Assembly: GCF_011306175.1 (NCBI RefSeq)
Contig: NZ_CP049913.1
Span: 1,674,001 to 1,738,000, forward strand
Length of the DNA: 64,000 bases
Reading direction: 5' to 3'
DNA from: Vibrio sp. HDW18
GTDB lineage: Bacteria; Pseudomonadota; Gammaproteobacteria; Enterobacterales; Vibrionaceae
The notes beneath the pieces are model-generated. The model was not told the origin of the DNA, did no database searches, and saw nothing but the letters and a program-made list of their open reading frames with translations. This document shows positions 43,181 through 52,022 of the stretch, in pieces. The position numbers and the translations under genes are program-made. Position 1 is the stretch's first letter. Every line of letters begins with the position of its first letter.

Positions 43181-43269
43181 AGAGTCTCAAAAAATTACAT
43201 GAATGGCATTGGCTAATCTTAGTCAGCAATGATACGTTGCACCCACAGTGATGAATAGGGTTAACCAGC

Positions 43270-44859
43270 ATGTATCTACACTTCTTTGGGTTTGACGAGT
43301 TACCGTTTTCGATCGTCCCCAACGCGCGCTATCTCTATCTGAGTCAGCGTCATCAGGAAGCCATAGTACACCTGCAAGCCGGTTTGGGCGATGGTGGCGG
43401 TTTTGCGATGCTCACTGGTGAAGTGGGAACCGGTAAAACCACTGTCGCTCGAGCGATTTTGGCCAGTTTGCCGGGCAAAACGCGCGCCGGGATGATCCTC
43501 AATCCGACTTTTTCCGATCTGGAGCTGTTGGAAGCGATTTGCGATGAGTTTGAGGTTAGCTATCCGAAACAAGCGACGTTAAAAAAGCTCACACAAGTGC
43601 TGCATGAGTTTTTGTTGGCCGAGCACGCGCAAGGCATACAAGTACTCTTGATGATTGATGAAGCACAGCACCTCGCTCCGGATGTGTTAGAGCAGTTGCG
43701 TTTGCTAACCAATCTAGAAACCGACCAGCATAAACTACTGAAAGTGCTACTGATTGGTCAACCGGAGTTGCAAGATAAACTGCGCATGCCGCAATTACGC
43801 CAGCTCGCGCAGCGGATTACGGGACGCTATCATCTGTTACCGCTCACCGAGCAGCAATGTGTACATTATATTCACTTTCGAGTCGAGCAAGCTGGGGGTG
43901 ATCCTGCGCTGTTTGCACGTAAAGGGTGCCTATGGATAGCTAAGCAAACTCACGGTATTCCGCGTTTAATTAATCTGGTGTGTGATGCGGCGCTAAAGCA
44001 AGCTTATCAAGCGGGTGAGCAAACGCTGAGTTTGGCGAGAATTAAGCTTGCCTGCCAAGCAGTGATGAGCTTTCAATCCTCCGTTTATCAAGTGACATCA
44101 AGCAAACCACCCGCGCGCAAACTCTCTTATCTTTCCAGCGCATTGGGGGGGATTGTGCTGAGCGCAGTATTGGCATGGCAATTACCACTCCAGCTTGATC
44201 GGGCGATGCAAAGCTATTTTCCGCTAGCAGAAGTGGTGTCACCGATCGAGCAGATGGTTTTCCCACCAGCACTACGCAGTGCGTTACTCAATGCGACCAG
44301 TAGCGAGCATGCCTTTGAAACCCTGTATGCAGTTTGGGGGTATCAAGCCTCGGTGATGGAGCGGTTTTGCCAAACTCAGGCGGATACCGCGCTCTGGTGC
44401 GAAGAGCAGAGCGGAGATTGGTCAACGCTGCAGACTTACGATTTGCCAGCAGTATTGACTTTAGTGCTGGATGAAGTGCCAGTTTACGCAGTGCTGTATC
44501 GCTTAACGGGCGAGCAAGTTGAGCTGTTGGTGAATGGCGAGCGTTATCGTGTTGCACGTCAATGGCTAGAGCCGCTATGGAATGGGCAGTTTGCTCTACT
44601 TTGGCAAGGTGGTTTTTCCCGAACCTTAAAACAGGGAATGCAAGGGGGAGATGTCGCGTTACTCGAGAGCAAATTGGCGCAAGTGTTAGGTGAGCCTGAA
44701 CGTCCGCGTGAGCAATTTGATAAGGATTTGTCGCGTAAAGTTGAGTTATTCCAACGTTGGCAAAATATGCATGTTGATGGTATCGCAGGAAGACAAACCT
44801 TACGCCGCCTTGAGCTATTGACCCAGCAGCAAGCGCCAAGTTTGCAGGAGGAGGGCTAA
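43270..44859 (+). CDS. gspA: Type II secretion ATPase/PG-binding protein GspA (ExeA)
   Basis: A 529-residue inner-membrane AAA-type ATPase that, with GspB, helps insert and assemble the GspD secretin through peptidoglycan. The N-terminal ATPase has Walker A GEVGTGKTT near residue 48 and Walker B LLMIDEAQHL. A transmembrane helix lies at about residues 287-305. A periplasmic domain ends with a peptidoglycan-binding module (VELFQRWQNMHVDGIAG). Its stop shares one base with the gspB start (TAATG). In vibrios this pair is separate from the main eps/gsp operon, and no other T2SS gene is in this window. Confidence 0.93.
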   Translation: MYLHFFGFDELPFSIVPNARYLYLSQRHQEAIVHLQAGLGDGGGFAMLTGEVGTGKTTVARAILASLPGKTRAGMILNPTFSDLELLEAICDEFEVSYPKQATLKKLTQVLHEFLLAEHAQGIQVLLMIDEAQHLAPDVLEQLRLLTNLETDQHKLLKVLLIGQPELQDKLRMPQLRQLAQRITGRYHLLPLTEQQCVHYIHFRVEQAGGDPALFARKGCLWIAKQTHGIPRLINLVCDAALKQAYQAGEQTLSLARIKLACQAVMSFQSSVYQVTSSKPPARKLSYLSSALGGIVLSAVLAWQLPLQLDRAMQSYFPLAEVVSPIEQMVFPPALRSALLNATSSEHAFETLYAVWGYQASVMERFCQTQADTALWCEEQSGDWSTLQTYDLPAVLTLVLDEVPVYAVLYRLTGEQVELLVNGERYRVARQWLEPLWNGQFALLWQGGFSRTLKQGMQGGDVALLESKLAQVLGEPERPREQFDKDLSRKVELFQRWQNMHVDGIAGRQTLRRLELLTQQQAPSLQEEG

Positions 44860-45629
44860 TGTCAAAAGTAATGCATGCCTTGCAGCAATCTCAGCACCAT
44901 TATCAACAAGCTCATCCAGTCAGTGATCTCGCTTATACCGAGCAAGAACCCACAGCGATGAGTCCATCACGCTGGTTGCATTTAATGCTGTGGCTCGTTC
45001 CGGGGTTAGTGACAGCGGGAGTGATGACTTACCAACGCTATGAACAAGTGCAGCAGGAAGTGGCTAATCGACCAACCGAGCCTAAAACGGTGCAAGTTGA
45101 TGCGCCATTAGAGCGTTTAACTTATCCCGAATTTGAGGATCTGCAACCGACCTTTGTCGAATCAGTACTCGATGAACCCTATCTAGAAGAGGATTTGACG
45201 TCCTTAGCTGGAAACATTGTGGCACCACCGGCGACAATCCAAGCTTCTGGTCAACAGAGTGCGTCAAATCAGGCGTTGGGCGAGCTCGATTTAACTCAGC
45301 TTTCGCCTGAATTAGCATTGCGTGTTCAGGCGATTATGCGCGATCAATCCAGTGAGTCAGCCGCCCCAACCACAGCAACTTCTGCGGCGGTGCCATTAAC
45401 TCAACACAGCGATCGTTACCAAGGGCAGCTTCCAGCACTGAATTTTCAGATGCATGCTTTTTCCAGTAATGACCAAAAACGCTGGATAAAAGTGAATGGG
45501 GTAGAGTATCGCGAAGGAGAGATGCTGACACCCGAAGTGAAACTAGAGAGTATCAAACCCCAAAGCAGCGTGATTATCTTTGGTGGCGAGGAGATCGAAA
45601 TACCAGCACTGTATGACTGGAAAGGTTAG
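44859..45629 (+). CDS. gspB: Type II secretion assembly protein GspB (ExeB)
   Basis: A 256-residue partner of GspA. A short cytoplasmic N-terminus is followed by one transmembrane helix (about residues 37-55, WLHLMLWLVPGLVTAGVMTY). A long acidic, Pro/Gln-rich periplasmic linker leads to the conserved C-terminal GspB domain (LPALNFQMHAFSSNDQKRW, then WIKVNGVEYREGEML), which resembles the GspC HR region. Co-translated with gspA; a bidirectional terminator follows. Confidence 0.92.
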   Translation: MSKVMHALQQSQHHYQQAHPVSDLAYTEQEPTAMSPSRWLHLMLWLVPGLVTAGVMTYQRYEQVQQEVANRPTEPKTVQVDAPLERLTYPEFEDLQPTFVESVLDEPYLEEDLTSLAGNIVAPPATIQASGQQSASNQALGELDLTQLSPELALRVQAIMRDQSSESAAPTTATSAAVPLTQHSDRYQGQLPALNFQMHAFSSNDQKRWIKVNGVEYREGEMLTPEVKLESIKPQSSVIIFGGEEIEIPALYDWKG

Positions 45630-45673
45630 GTTCAGCCCAACTCTTATTGCCCAACGATTAAAGAGAGCTAAAA

Positions 45674-45701
45674 CAAAACGGTCACCTGAGTGACCGTTTT
45701 G
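45674..45701. terminator. Bidirectional terminator between gspB and the SH3 protein gene
   Basis: CAAAACGGTCAC / GTGACCGTTTTG perfect 12-pair stem, four-base loop, with T runs in both directions, between two convergent genes. Confidence 0.92.
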
Positions 45702-45719
45702 TCTAAGCAAGCTGGATAG

Positions 45720-46328
45720 TTAGGCCCAACCAGAAGGATTACGTTTACGGCGTGGCACAATATGCGGTAATAGCAAACCAAATAGTAAGCCGATCCCCGC
45801 TACACCACCGCCATAGGTGAAGTATTTGAGCAGCAAATCTTCTTTTTGCGTATCGAGTTTGGCGCGCAGTTCGCGAATTTCCGTTTGTGACTGGGTGAGC
45901 TGTTTACTGATCTCGCTGTAACTACGTTCCAGATCGGTGATCTGTTGATTGCGCAGCTCAAGGGATTCGGCCAGTCCTGCTTTTTCACTGTCGGCATTTT
46001 GTCGCGCATTGGCTAACTGTTTTTTCACATCTGCCAATTCTTGCTCTAGTGCGGGTAGGCGCAGTGCATTGCTGACTTGACGGCTAATCAAGCGACTTTC
46101 TACCCAACCGGTACGGCCGCGTTCGTCGCTGATCTGGCTATAGCCATTTTCTTTATTGACACTGAGCAGCTTAACTTTTTCACCTGCTTCAATGCTGCCA
46201 AGAATACGGTATTGGTTACTTGGGCCTGAATGCATGTAAGTGAAGAGTTTATCGGCAATGTAGCGCTCTTGCGCGAACGTTGGTGCAGCCAACATGGAAA
46301 GTAGCACCATGCAGATCAGTTTTTTCAC
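45720..46328 (-). CDS. SH3 and membrane-anchor domain protein (YgiM-like)
   Basis: A 202-residue protein with an N-terminal signal peptide (MKKLICMVLLSMLAAPTFAQ), a bacterial SH3 domain (about 25-88, with YMHSGPSNQYRILGSI and GRTGWVESRLI), and a coiled coil of about 75 residues (EQELADVKKQLANARQ...). A C-terminal transmembrane anchor (GGGVAGIGLLFGLLLPHIV) and a basic tail close it. The layout matches TIGR04211/YgiM, a conserved neighbour of cca in E. coli. Its function is not established; an envelope or cell-wall role is likely from the domains. Confidence 0.88.
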   Translation of the reverse strand: MKKLICMVLLSMLAAPTFAQERYIADKLFTYMHSGPSNQYRILGSIEAGEKVKLLSVNKENGYSQISDERGRTGWVESRLISRQVSNALRLPALEQELADVKKQLANARQNADSEKAGLAESLELRNQQITDLERSYSEISKQLTQSQTEIRELRAKLDTQKEDLLLKYFTYGGGVAGIGLLFGLLLPHIVPRRKRNPSGWA

Positions 46329-46420
46329 AGTAAATCCCTTAGGTTAAAGATAGGTTTAGTGATAGGTCTCATCAAATGTGTCGCAAATAGTATGCAGTTT
46401 TGGTAAGCGCTGCAACTAAC

Positions 46421-46442
46421 AAGGGAGGCTAAGCCTCCCTTT
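46421..46442. terminator. Perfect hairpin downstream of pitA
   Basis: AAGGGAGGC / GCCTCCCTT nine-pair stem with a two-to-four-base loop, 52 bases after the pitA stop. On the minus strand TTGTTAGTT follows, so it is a modest intrinsic terminator separating pitA from the SH3 gene. A near-identical stem occurs after the triphosphatase gene (50341). Confidence 0.7.
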
Positions 46443-46494
46443 CTGTGCGTTTGAGCCAATCCTGACGGTTGGCTAACTCTGATTTTACCTAGGC

Positions 46495-47757
46495 TTAGCC
46501 GGCAAACACTGCTTGAATAGCGTAGAAGAACACCACCGCCAGTAGCGCACCAGCAGGAAGGGTGACCACCCAAGAGGCGACGATGTTACGCACTACGCCT
46601 AAGTTAAGTGCGGCAATACCACGTGCAAAACCGACCCCTAACACAGCACCCACCAAAGTTTGTGTGGTTGAAATGGGCAGACCAGTACCAGAAGCCAGCA
46701 CTACCGTAGAGGCGGTGGCAAGCTGAGCGGCGAAACCACGGCTTGGCGTCAGTTCAGTAATTCCAGTACCGATAGTGGCCATGACTTTATGACCCAGTGT
46801 GGCTAAGCCAACCACGATACCAAAACCACCAAGCGGTAGGATCCACCATGCGATCGAGCTTTTCGCTGCCACTTCACCCATATGCTCAACGGTTGAAACC
46901 ACCGCTGACAATGGACCAATCGCGTTGGCTACATCGTTTGAACCGTGGGCAAAGGCCATCGCACAGGCGGTGATCACCATTAATACGCTAAAGATGCTCT
47001 CCACACCACTAAAGCCGTGGTCTTCATCACGATTGGCAAATTTGTGTTGAATGTATAAGTAGCCGCCGACCATCACAATCGCAGAGACTACCGCCGCCCA
47101 CATCCAAGCTTCGGTGTTTGAAAGGTGTAGGCCAACGTGCTTCAAGCCTTTTTTGATGGTCACCAGAGCAATCACCATTGTAGTGATAAACATGTACACT
47201 GGCACAAAACGCTTAGCATTAATCAGCGGCTTTTCGGTATCAAAAATCAGGCGTTGGGCGCTGACAAAGATCAGGTAAGCAAATAAGCCAGAAATGACTG
47301 GCGTGATCAGCCAGCTACCGACGATGCCTTGTACTGAGCTCCAATCGACCGCTTCAGTGCCTACCGACACACACGCAAAACCGATGATCGCACCAATAAT
47401 CGAGTGGGTAGTGGAAACTGGCCAGCCCATATAAGAGGCGACCAGTAACCAAGTTCCAGCTGCCAGCAGAGCTGACATCATGCCGTAGATCAGCACATCC
47501 GGCGTATTTACGAAAAGTGAAGTGTCGATAACCCCATTACGGATAGTTTCCGTTACTTCACCACCGGCTAAGTAAGCGCCTGCGAATTCAAAAATCATCG
47601 CAATAATAATTGCTTGTTTAACAGTGAGTGCTTTTGACCCTACGGAAGTGCCCATGGCATTGGCCACATCATTGGCACCAATACCAATTGCCATCAAGAA
47701 ACCGAAGACAGCTGCCACAATAATCAACACAGTGCCGTAGTTTGCAAGGATTTCCAT
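46495..47757 (-). CDS. pitA: Inorganic phosphate transporter, Pit family
   Basis: A 420-residue polytopic membrane protein of the PiT family (PF01384), importing phosphate as metal-phosphate with protons or sodium. The two signature repeats are GANDVANAMGTSVGSKALT near the N-terminus and GSNDVANAIGPLSAVV in the second half, each preceding a similar set of helices. It is shorter than E. coli PitA (499) because the central cytoplasmic loop is small. It lies downstream of a DUF47 gene on the same strand; the DUF47-Pit pairing is widespread and implies joint phosphate uptake. Confidence 0.92.
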   Translation of the reverse strand: MEILANYGTVLIIVAAVFGFLMAIGIGANDVANAMGTSVGSKALTVKQAIIIAMIFEFAGAYLAGGEVTETIRNGVIDTSLFVNTPDVLIYGMMSALLAAGTWLLVASYMGWPVSTTHSIIGAIIGFACVSVGTEAVDWSSVQGIVGSWLITPVISGLFAYLIFVSAQRLIFDTEKPLINAKRFVPVYMFITTMVIALVTIKKGLKHVGLHLSNTEAWMWAAVVSAIVMVGGYLYIQHKFANRDEDHGFSGVESIFSVLMVITACAMAFAHGSNDVANAIGPLSAVVSTVEHMGEVAAKSSIAWWILPLGGFGIVVGLATLGHKVMATIGTGITELTPSRGFAAQLATASTVVLASGTGLPISTTQTLVGAVLGVGFARGIAALNLGVVRNIVASWVVTLPAGALLAVVFFYAIQAVFAG

Positions 47758-47898
47758 CGTAATACCTAGTTGTTGATAACAAGCGGAGCAACCTTTGCTT
47801 GTTTTTTATGCATATGACAACCTTCAGCGTAGTGAGTACTTAGCGCCTAGCGGGTTGTCATCATATGGTTGCTCTTCGTTATTTGGTTAACTTTAAAT

Positions 47899-48579
47899 TT
47901 AAGAACGAGAAAGCATCAGCTCTAAGCGAGCGCCAACGCGCTGCGCTTGGTCGGCAATGCCGCCCACCCATTCAAGAATTTTGTACAAGAACATGACATC
48001 AATCGGATTCATTTTCGATTCGATGGCCATCAGTTGCTGGCGCAGGCGAATCTGCATGGTATCGGTGTCATCTTCAATCACATCCAGTTGATGGATCATT
48101 TCAGCCACGAGGGTGACCTCACGGCCTTTGAATCCGGTTTCCAATAACTCGTCGAGCTCGCTGATCACCTTCTGCGCTTGGTTCGCTGCATCTAAACAGC
48201 GTTTGACGTAAGCGATGAAGTTTTCTTGGAGAGGCTCAGGGATGATAAGCTGACGGCCATACACTCGGCCGGCAATATCTTTGGCAAGGTTAGCTAATTT
48301 ATCCTGTTGGGTGAGCAGTTCAAGCATGTCACTGCGATCGACTGGCATGAACAAACCGCGAGGAAGTTTAAGGCGGATTTCACGTTTTAACACGTCAGCT
48401 TCTTTCTCAAGGTGAGAAATTTGTGCACGAATTTCACCGGCCGTTTCCCAATCATCTTTGTTACAAACTTCAAAGAAATTGATCAGATGTGAGCAGCATT
48501 CATTCACACACACAACATGACGTTGCAAAGGCTTAATTGGGGACTTTGCAAATAACCCCATAATTGTATTTACTGGCAT
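47899..48579 (-). CDS. DUF47 (PhoU-like) phosphate transport regulator
   Basis: A 226-residue all-helical cytoplasmic protein of the DUF47/TIGR00153 family, distantly related to PhoU. Typical features are the N-terminal MGLFAKSPIKPLQRHV, LPRGLFMPVDRSDMLELLTQQD (metal-cluster region) and the C-terminal LYKILEWVGGIADQAQRVG. It precedes pitA by about 140 bases and probably regulates or assists that transporter. Start taken as the ATG at 48579; an ATG two codons upstream (48585) is possible but only four bases from AGG. Confidence 0.87.
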   Translation of the reverse strand: MPVNTIMGLFAKSPIKPLQRHVVCVNECCSHLINFFEVCNKDDWETAGEIRAQISHLEKEADVLKREIRLKLPRGLFMPVDRSDMLELLTQQDKLANLAKDIAGRVYGRQLIIPEPLQENFIAYVKRCLDAANQAQKVISELDELLETGFKGREVTLVAEMIHQLDVIEDDTDTMQIRLRQQLMAIESKMNPIDVMFLYKILEWVGGIADQAQRVGARLELMLSRS

Positions 48580-48618
48580 GGTCATTCAACCTAATAGCTA
48601 TAACCTTTAAATAACATA

Positions 48619-48633
48619 CACCATAATATGGTG
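48619..48633. promoter_or_regulatory. Palindrome upstream of the DUF47-pitA operon
   Basis: CACCATA-A-TATGGTG is a perfect 15-base palindrome 40 bases ahead of the DUF47 start. On the minus strand it contains TATTAT, a possible -10, so a bound factor would block initiation. No Pho box is obvious. Confidence 0.4.
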
Positions 48634-48784
48634 AAATGTTGAGCGTTGGCTATAAAGGCGCGCATGTTAACTCAAACACTGGCGCAATAAAACTGTTTTA
48701 GATCACGATTGAACGGATATTTCTCTCTTGCTCCTATGTCTATAAGGCAATATCCTGTCGGCATCTGCAGCGAAAGGTATAACT

Positions 48785-50302
48785 ATGGAAACCGAGATAG
48801 AACTGAAGTTTTTTGTTTCTCCAGAATTTTCGACGATTTTATGCGCCAAACTTTCTGAAACTAAAGTACTTCAGCACAGCTGTCGCGAGCTAGGAAACAC
48901 GTACTTTGATACACCTGACAACTGGTTACGCCAGCATGATATTGGCTTGCGCATCCGTCGTTTTGATGAAGTGTATGTCCAAACGGTGAAAACCGCTGGC
49001 CGGGTGGTAGCAGGTCTGCATCAGCGTCCAGAGTTTAATGCCGAACATCATAGTAATGATCCCGATCTCTCTTTACACCCGATGGATATTTGGCCTGCCG
49101 CGAAACCGTTGACCGAGTTGCAAGCCGAGCTATTGCCACTGTTTTCTACCAATTTTACCCGTGAACAATGGCTGATTAGCATGGCTGATGGTAGCCAAGT
49201 GGAAGTTGCTTTTGATCAAGGTGTGGTGGTGGCCGGTGAGCGCCAACAGCCGATTTGTGAAGTGGAATTAGAGCTTAAATCAGGGCAAACCGATGCACTG
49301 TTTACCTTGGCACGTCAGTTGTGTGAACAGGGCGGCATGCGCTTAGGTAACCTAAGTAAAGCCGCGCGTGGCTATCGGTTAGCGGCTAACCACGCGGGTG
49401 AGCCGATCACGCCATTGGCACTGGTCAGTGTCGATAAAAATGATACCGCTGAATCGTGCTTCATCCGTGCGCTGGAACATGCCCTTGACCATTGGCAGCA
49501 CCACGAGCAGATTTACACTGAACGTGAAGAGGTGGCCGCTCTACATGAAATACACCACGCGGTCAGCTATTTGCGCCAATTACTCTCAGTGTACGGAGGG
49601 GTGATACCGCGCCGTGCCAGTGCCATTTTACGTCAAGAATTGAAATGGTTAGAGCAAGAGCTGCAGTGGCTAAAACAGTTTGAATACCTTGCCAGTTTGC
49701 AAGAGGATAAAGGCTATGCGCTGCGTAAATTGGATGCGCGTAAGTTCTTGGTTACTGAGCTAAAAACTCTGCAAGAAAGTTTACCCCAGCGTGAGGATAC
49801 TCTGCGCTTGTTGAGTAGTGCGCGTTATACCGGACTATTGCTCGATCTCAGTCGCTGGGTATTGACCCGTGGCTGGCAGCCGTTTTTAGACGACAAAGCG
49901 CGTGAAAAAATGGCACTGCCGCTGGAAATCTTTGCGGTAAGAAAACTTGATCGAGCTTGGGCTGAGTTAATGGAAGCTTTCCCACCGGGTAAAGTGTTAA
50001 CCGTGCAAGAGTACATCGATCAGCAGTATCGTTTAATGCGCAATTTGTACACAGGGGTCAGTTTTGCCAACTTGTATGCGGCGGAAGATCGTCAGGCATT
50101 TCGTATGCCGTGGGCCGATTTATTGCATGGCATTGATGATCTACTGCGCTTGAAGCCGTTAGAGCGGCTGGTGGATTTACTGCAAGGTGACGAGCAAGAT
50201 CAACTGAAACGCTGGCTAAACCGTCAAGAAAATTCAATTCTGCATGCGATGGAGCAGAGCCGCACTATGGGGGTTGAAGCGCATCGTTATTGGTGTGAGT
50301 AA
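48785..50302 (+). CDS. ygiF: Inorganic triphosphatase, CYTH-CHAD (YgiF-type)
   Basis: A 505-residue cytoplasmic enzyme predicted to hydrolyse inorganic tripolyphosphate. The N-terminal CYTH domain has the ExExK motif (METEIELKF), GLRIRR and the late GNLSKAARGYRL. The C-terminal CHAD domain (about 220-500) is helical and rich in conserved His/Lys/Arg (HEIHHAVSYLRQLLSVY) that bind polyphosphate. The gene is close to glnE and hldE, as in E. coli, but here a chemoreceptor gene is inserted between ygiF and glnE. It is divergent from the phosphate-transport pair, an interesting phosphate-themed juxtaposition. Confidence 0.92.
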   Translation: METEIELKFFVSPEFSTILCAKLSETKVLQHSCRELGNTYFDTPDNWLRQHDIGLRIRRFDEVYVQTVKTAGRVVAGLHQRPEFNAEHHSNDPDLSLHPMDIWPAAKPLTELQAELLPLFSTNFTREQWLISMADGSQVEVAFDQGVVVAGERQQPICEVELELKSGQTDALFTLARQLCEQGGMRLGNLSKAARGYRLAANHAGEPITPLALVSVDKNDTAESCFIRALEHALDHWQHHEQIYTEREEVAALHEIHHAVSYLRQLLSVYGGVIPRRASAILRQELKWLEQELQWLKQFEYLASLQEDKGYALRKLDARKFLVTELKTLQESLPQREDTLRLLSSARYTGLLLDLSRWVLTRGWQPFLDDKAREKMALPLEIFAVRKLDRAWAELMEAFPPGKVLTVQEYIDQQYRLMRNLYTGVSFANLYAAEDRQAFRMPWADLLHGIDDLLRLKPLERLVDLLQGDEQDQLKRWLNRQENSILHAMEQSRTMGVEAHRYWCE

Positions 50303-50340
50303 CAAGATTTCGTTGTTGAACACTGAGTTTGATTGAGATC

Positions 50341-50364
50341 AGGGAGGCTTTGGCCTCCCTGTTT
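50341..50364 (+). terminator. Terminator-like hairpin after ygiF
   Basis: AGGGAGGC / GCCTCCCT stem with a TTTG loop, followed by GTTTGCTTG. It ends the ygiF transcript 38-62 bases after the stop; the T tract is interrupted. Confidence 0.75.
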
Positions 50365-50389
50365 GCTTGCTACACCATGGTAAAAACTC

Positions 50390-50416
50390 TTTAGTTTTGG
50401 TGGTAGAAGCCGATAG
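50390..50416 (+). promoter_or_regulatory. Predicted FliA (sigma-28) promoter for the chemoreceptor
   Basis: TTTAGTTT, an 11-base spacer, then GCCGATAG: 6/8 and 7/8 matches to the flagellar sigma-28 consensus (TAAAGTTT-N11-GCCGATAA) with exact spacing. It lies about 185 bases before the MCP start and just after the ygiF terminator, giving a leader of about 180 nt. The rest of the 50303-50602 gap shows nothing else I can name. Confidence 0.78.
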
Positions 50417-50602
50417 TAAGGTGGCGAGAATGCTCGGGAAGCCGACCAAGCTCACAAATTATTTTACTCAACGAAAGAATTAGCGATATGCCGCGCATTG
50501 GTTGAGTTTAATGTTTGTTATCATCGGCATTATTCGTACAACTGATTGCATTATTACGCGCTCAGTTTGGTTACCTAATCTCAATAATATGGAGTCAGGA
50601 TC

Positions 50603-51859
50603 ATGACAACGATGTCTTTTAAGCCGTGGGAGCGTTTAATTACCGATTTTCGCTTAGTGCCGAAAATGGTGATACTAATGGTATTCAGCACGGTGTTGAT
50701 CGTTGGCAAGCAGCTATGGGATGCCAGTATTTTCTACCAATCACTGCTTTCGGCTACCCAAAATGCGCAAGTCGCCCAGCAGTATTATGATAACTACTTG
50801 GTGCAAATCTTTTGGCAAACCTTGTTATTAATTGCTTTCTTTGCGGTACTGCTGCTGTTTGTTGCACGAGTCATGCTGCGCCAAACTCAGTATCTGAATG
50901 ATGCGATTAAGTTAATGGCACAGCGTAATTTATCGCAACCGATCAATATGGATTGTAAGGATGAGTATGGTGATGTGGCGCGTGAACTAGAGAAAACGCG
51001 TCATCAACTGCAAGAGTTGATCCGCACGCAGATCAACGCCTCACAGGAATTAACTTCATTGACTGAAGTGATGACTATGAGCATGTCGGAAACCAAAGAT
51101 TCGGCGCTGGAAGAGTTCAATGAGATTGATCAACTGGCGACAGCGATGAGTGAAATGTCATCGACCGTCCAAACTGTGGCGGAACATGCGCAAAATGCCT
51201 CATCCCTGACCGAAAGCACCTCACTGCAAGCCGATACCGGTCAGCAGTTTGTGAAAAGCACCATCAGTAAAATGAGTGAATTGTCAAAAGACATTAGCGC
51301 TTCTGCTCACGCGGTCAATCAGGTTGAAGAGCGAGTGGTCGCGATCAGCAGTGTGGTTGGTACCATTCGTGGCATTTCAGAACAAACCAATTTATTGGCG
51401 CTCAATGCGGCGATTGAAGCGGCGCGTGCCGGTGAAGCTGGACGTGGCTTTGCGGTGGTGGCTGATGAAGTGCGTAATCTGGCGCAGCGTACCCAAAATG
51501 CGACGGTGGAAATTCAAGAGATGATCACTCAGTTGCAACAGAGTGCCAACAGCGCGGTCGATTTAATGGAAAAAAGCGTAGTACAAGCAGCGGATGGAGT
51601 TGAGCTGATCACCAATGCAGGCACTGAGCTGGATGGGATTGTCAGCCAAGTGCAGCAGTTAAATGATATGAACTTCCAAATTGCTTCTGCCGCCGGCCAG
51701 CAAAGCAGTGTGGCGGAAGAGATGAACAAAAATCTCAATAATGTCCGCGAATTGGTTGAAGGCTCAGTCACCGTGATGAGCGAACTGTTAGAAACGTCAG
51801 AAATCATGCAAACTAACGCCGAAGAGTTGGATAGCAAAATCACTGCCTTTCGAGTGTAA
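50603..51859 (+). CDS. Methyl-accepting chemotaxis protein with minimal periplasmic domain
   Basis: A 418-residue chemoreceptor. Two transmembrane helices (about 20-37 and 68-89) enclose only about 30 residues, too small for a standard ligand-binding domain. A short HAMP-like segment follows, then a cytoplasmic signalling hairpin whose tip contains [19 protein letters not shown] and [15 protein letters not shown]. There is no C-terminal CheR/CheB-binding pentapeptide (ends ITAFRV). It may sense membrane-proximal or cytoplasmic cues or work with other receptors. The predicted FliA promoter upstream ties it to the flagellar regulon; a terminator follows. Confidence 0.92.
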   Translation: MTTMSFKPWERLITDFRLVPKMVILMVFSTVLIVGKQLWDASIFYQSLLSATQNAQVAQQYYDNYLVQIFWQTLLLIAFFAVLLLFVARVMLRQTQYLNDAIKLMAQRNLSQPINMDCKDEYGDVARELEKTRHQLQELIRTQINASQELTSLTEVMTMSMSETKDSALEEFNEIDQLATAMSEMSSTVQTVAEHAQNASSLTESTSLQADTGQQFVKSTISKMSELSKDISASAHAVNQVEERVVAISSVVGTIRGISEQTNLLALNAAIEAARAGEAGRGFAVVADEVRNLAQRTQNATVEIQEMITQLQQSANSAVDLMEKSVVQAADGVELITNAGTELDGIVSQVQQLNDMNFQIASAAGQQSSVAEEMNKNLNNVRELVEGSVTVMSELLETSEIMQTNAEELDSKITAFRV

Positions 51860-51897
51860 ACCCGCTAACACGGTTCCACTCAATAAAAGAGGAATAT

Positions 51898-51929
51898 AAC
51901 GCTCACACTCTGCGGTGGGCGTTTTTTTT
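51898..51929 (+). terminator. Rho-independent terminator after the MCP gene
   Basis: AACGCTCAC / GTGGGCGTT imperfect stem followed by eight T (with GTTTTTTTT), about 40 bases past the stop. Confidence 0.88.
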
Positions 51930-52022
51930 CAACCCCAGTTTGCGATATAACTCATCACTGATAACGTATCACGAATCAGCGTAATCACCACTGAGCTTAA
52001 CCGATTAAGACAAGGATGCCGC

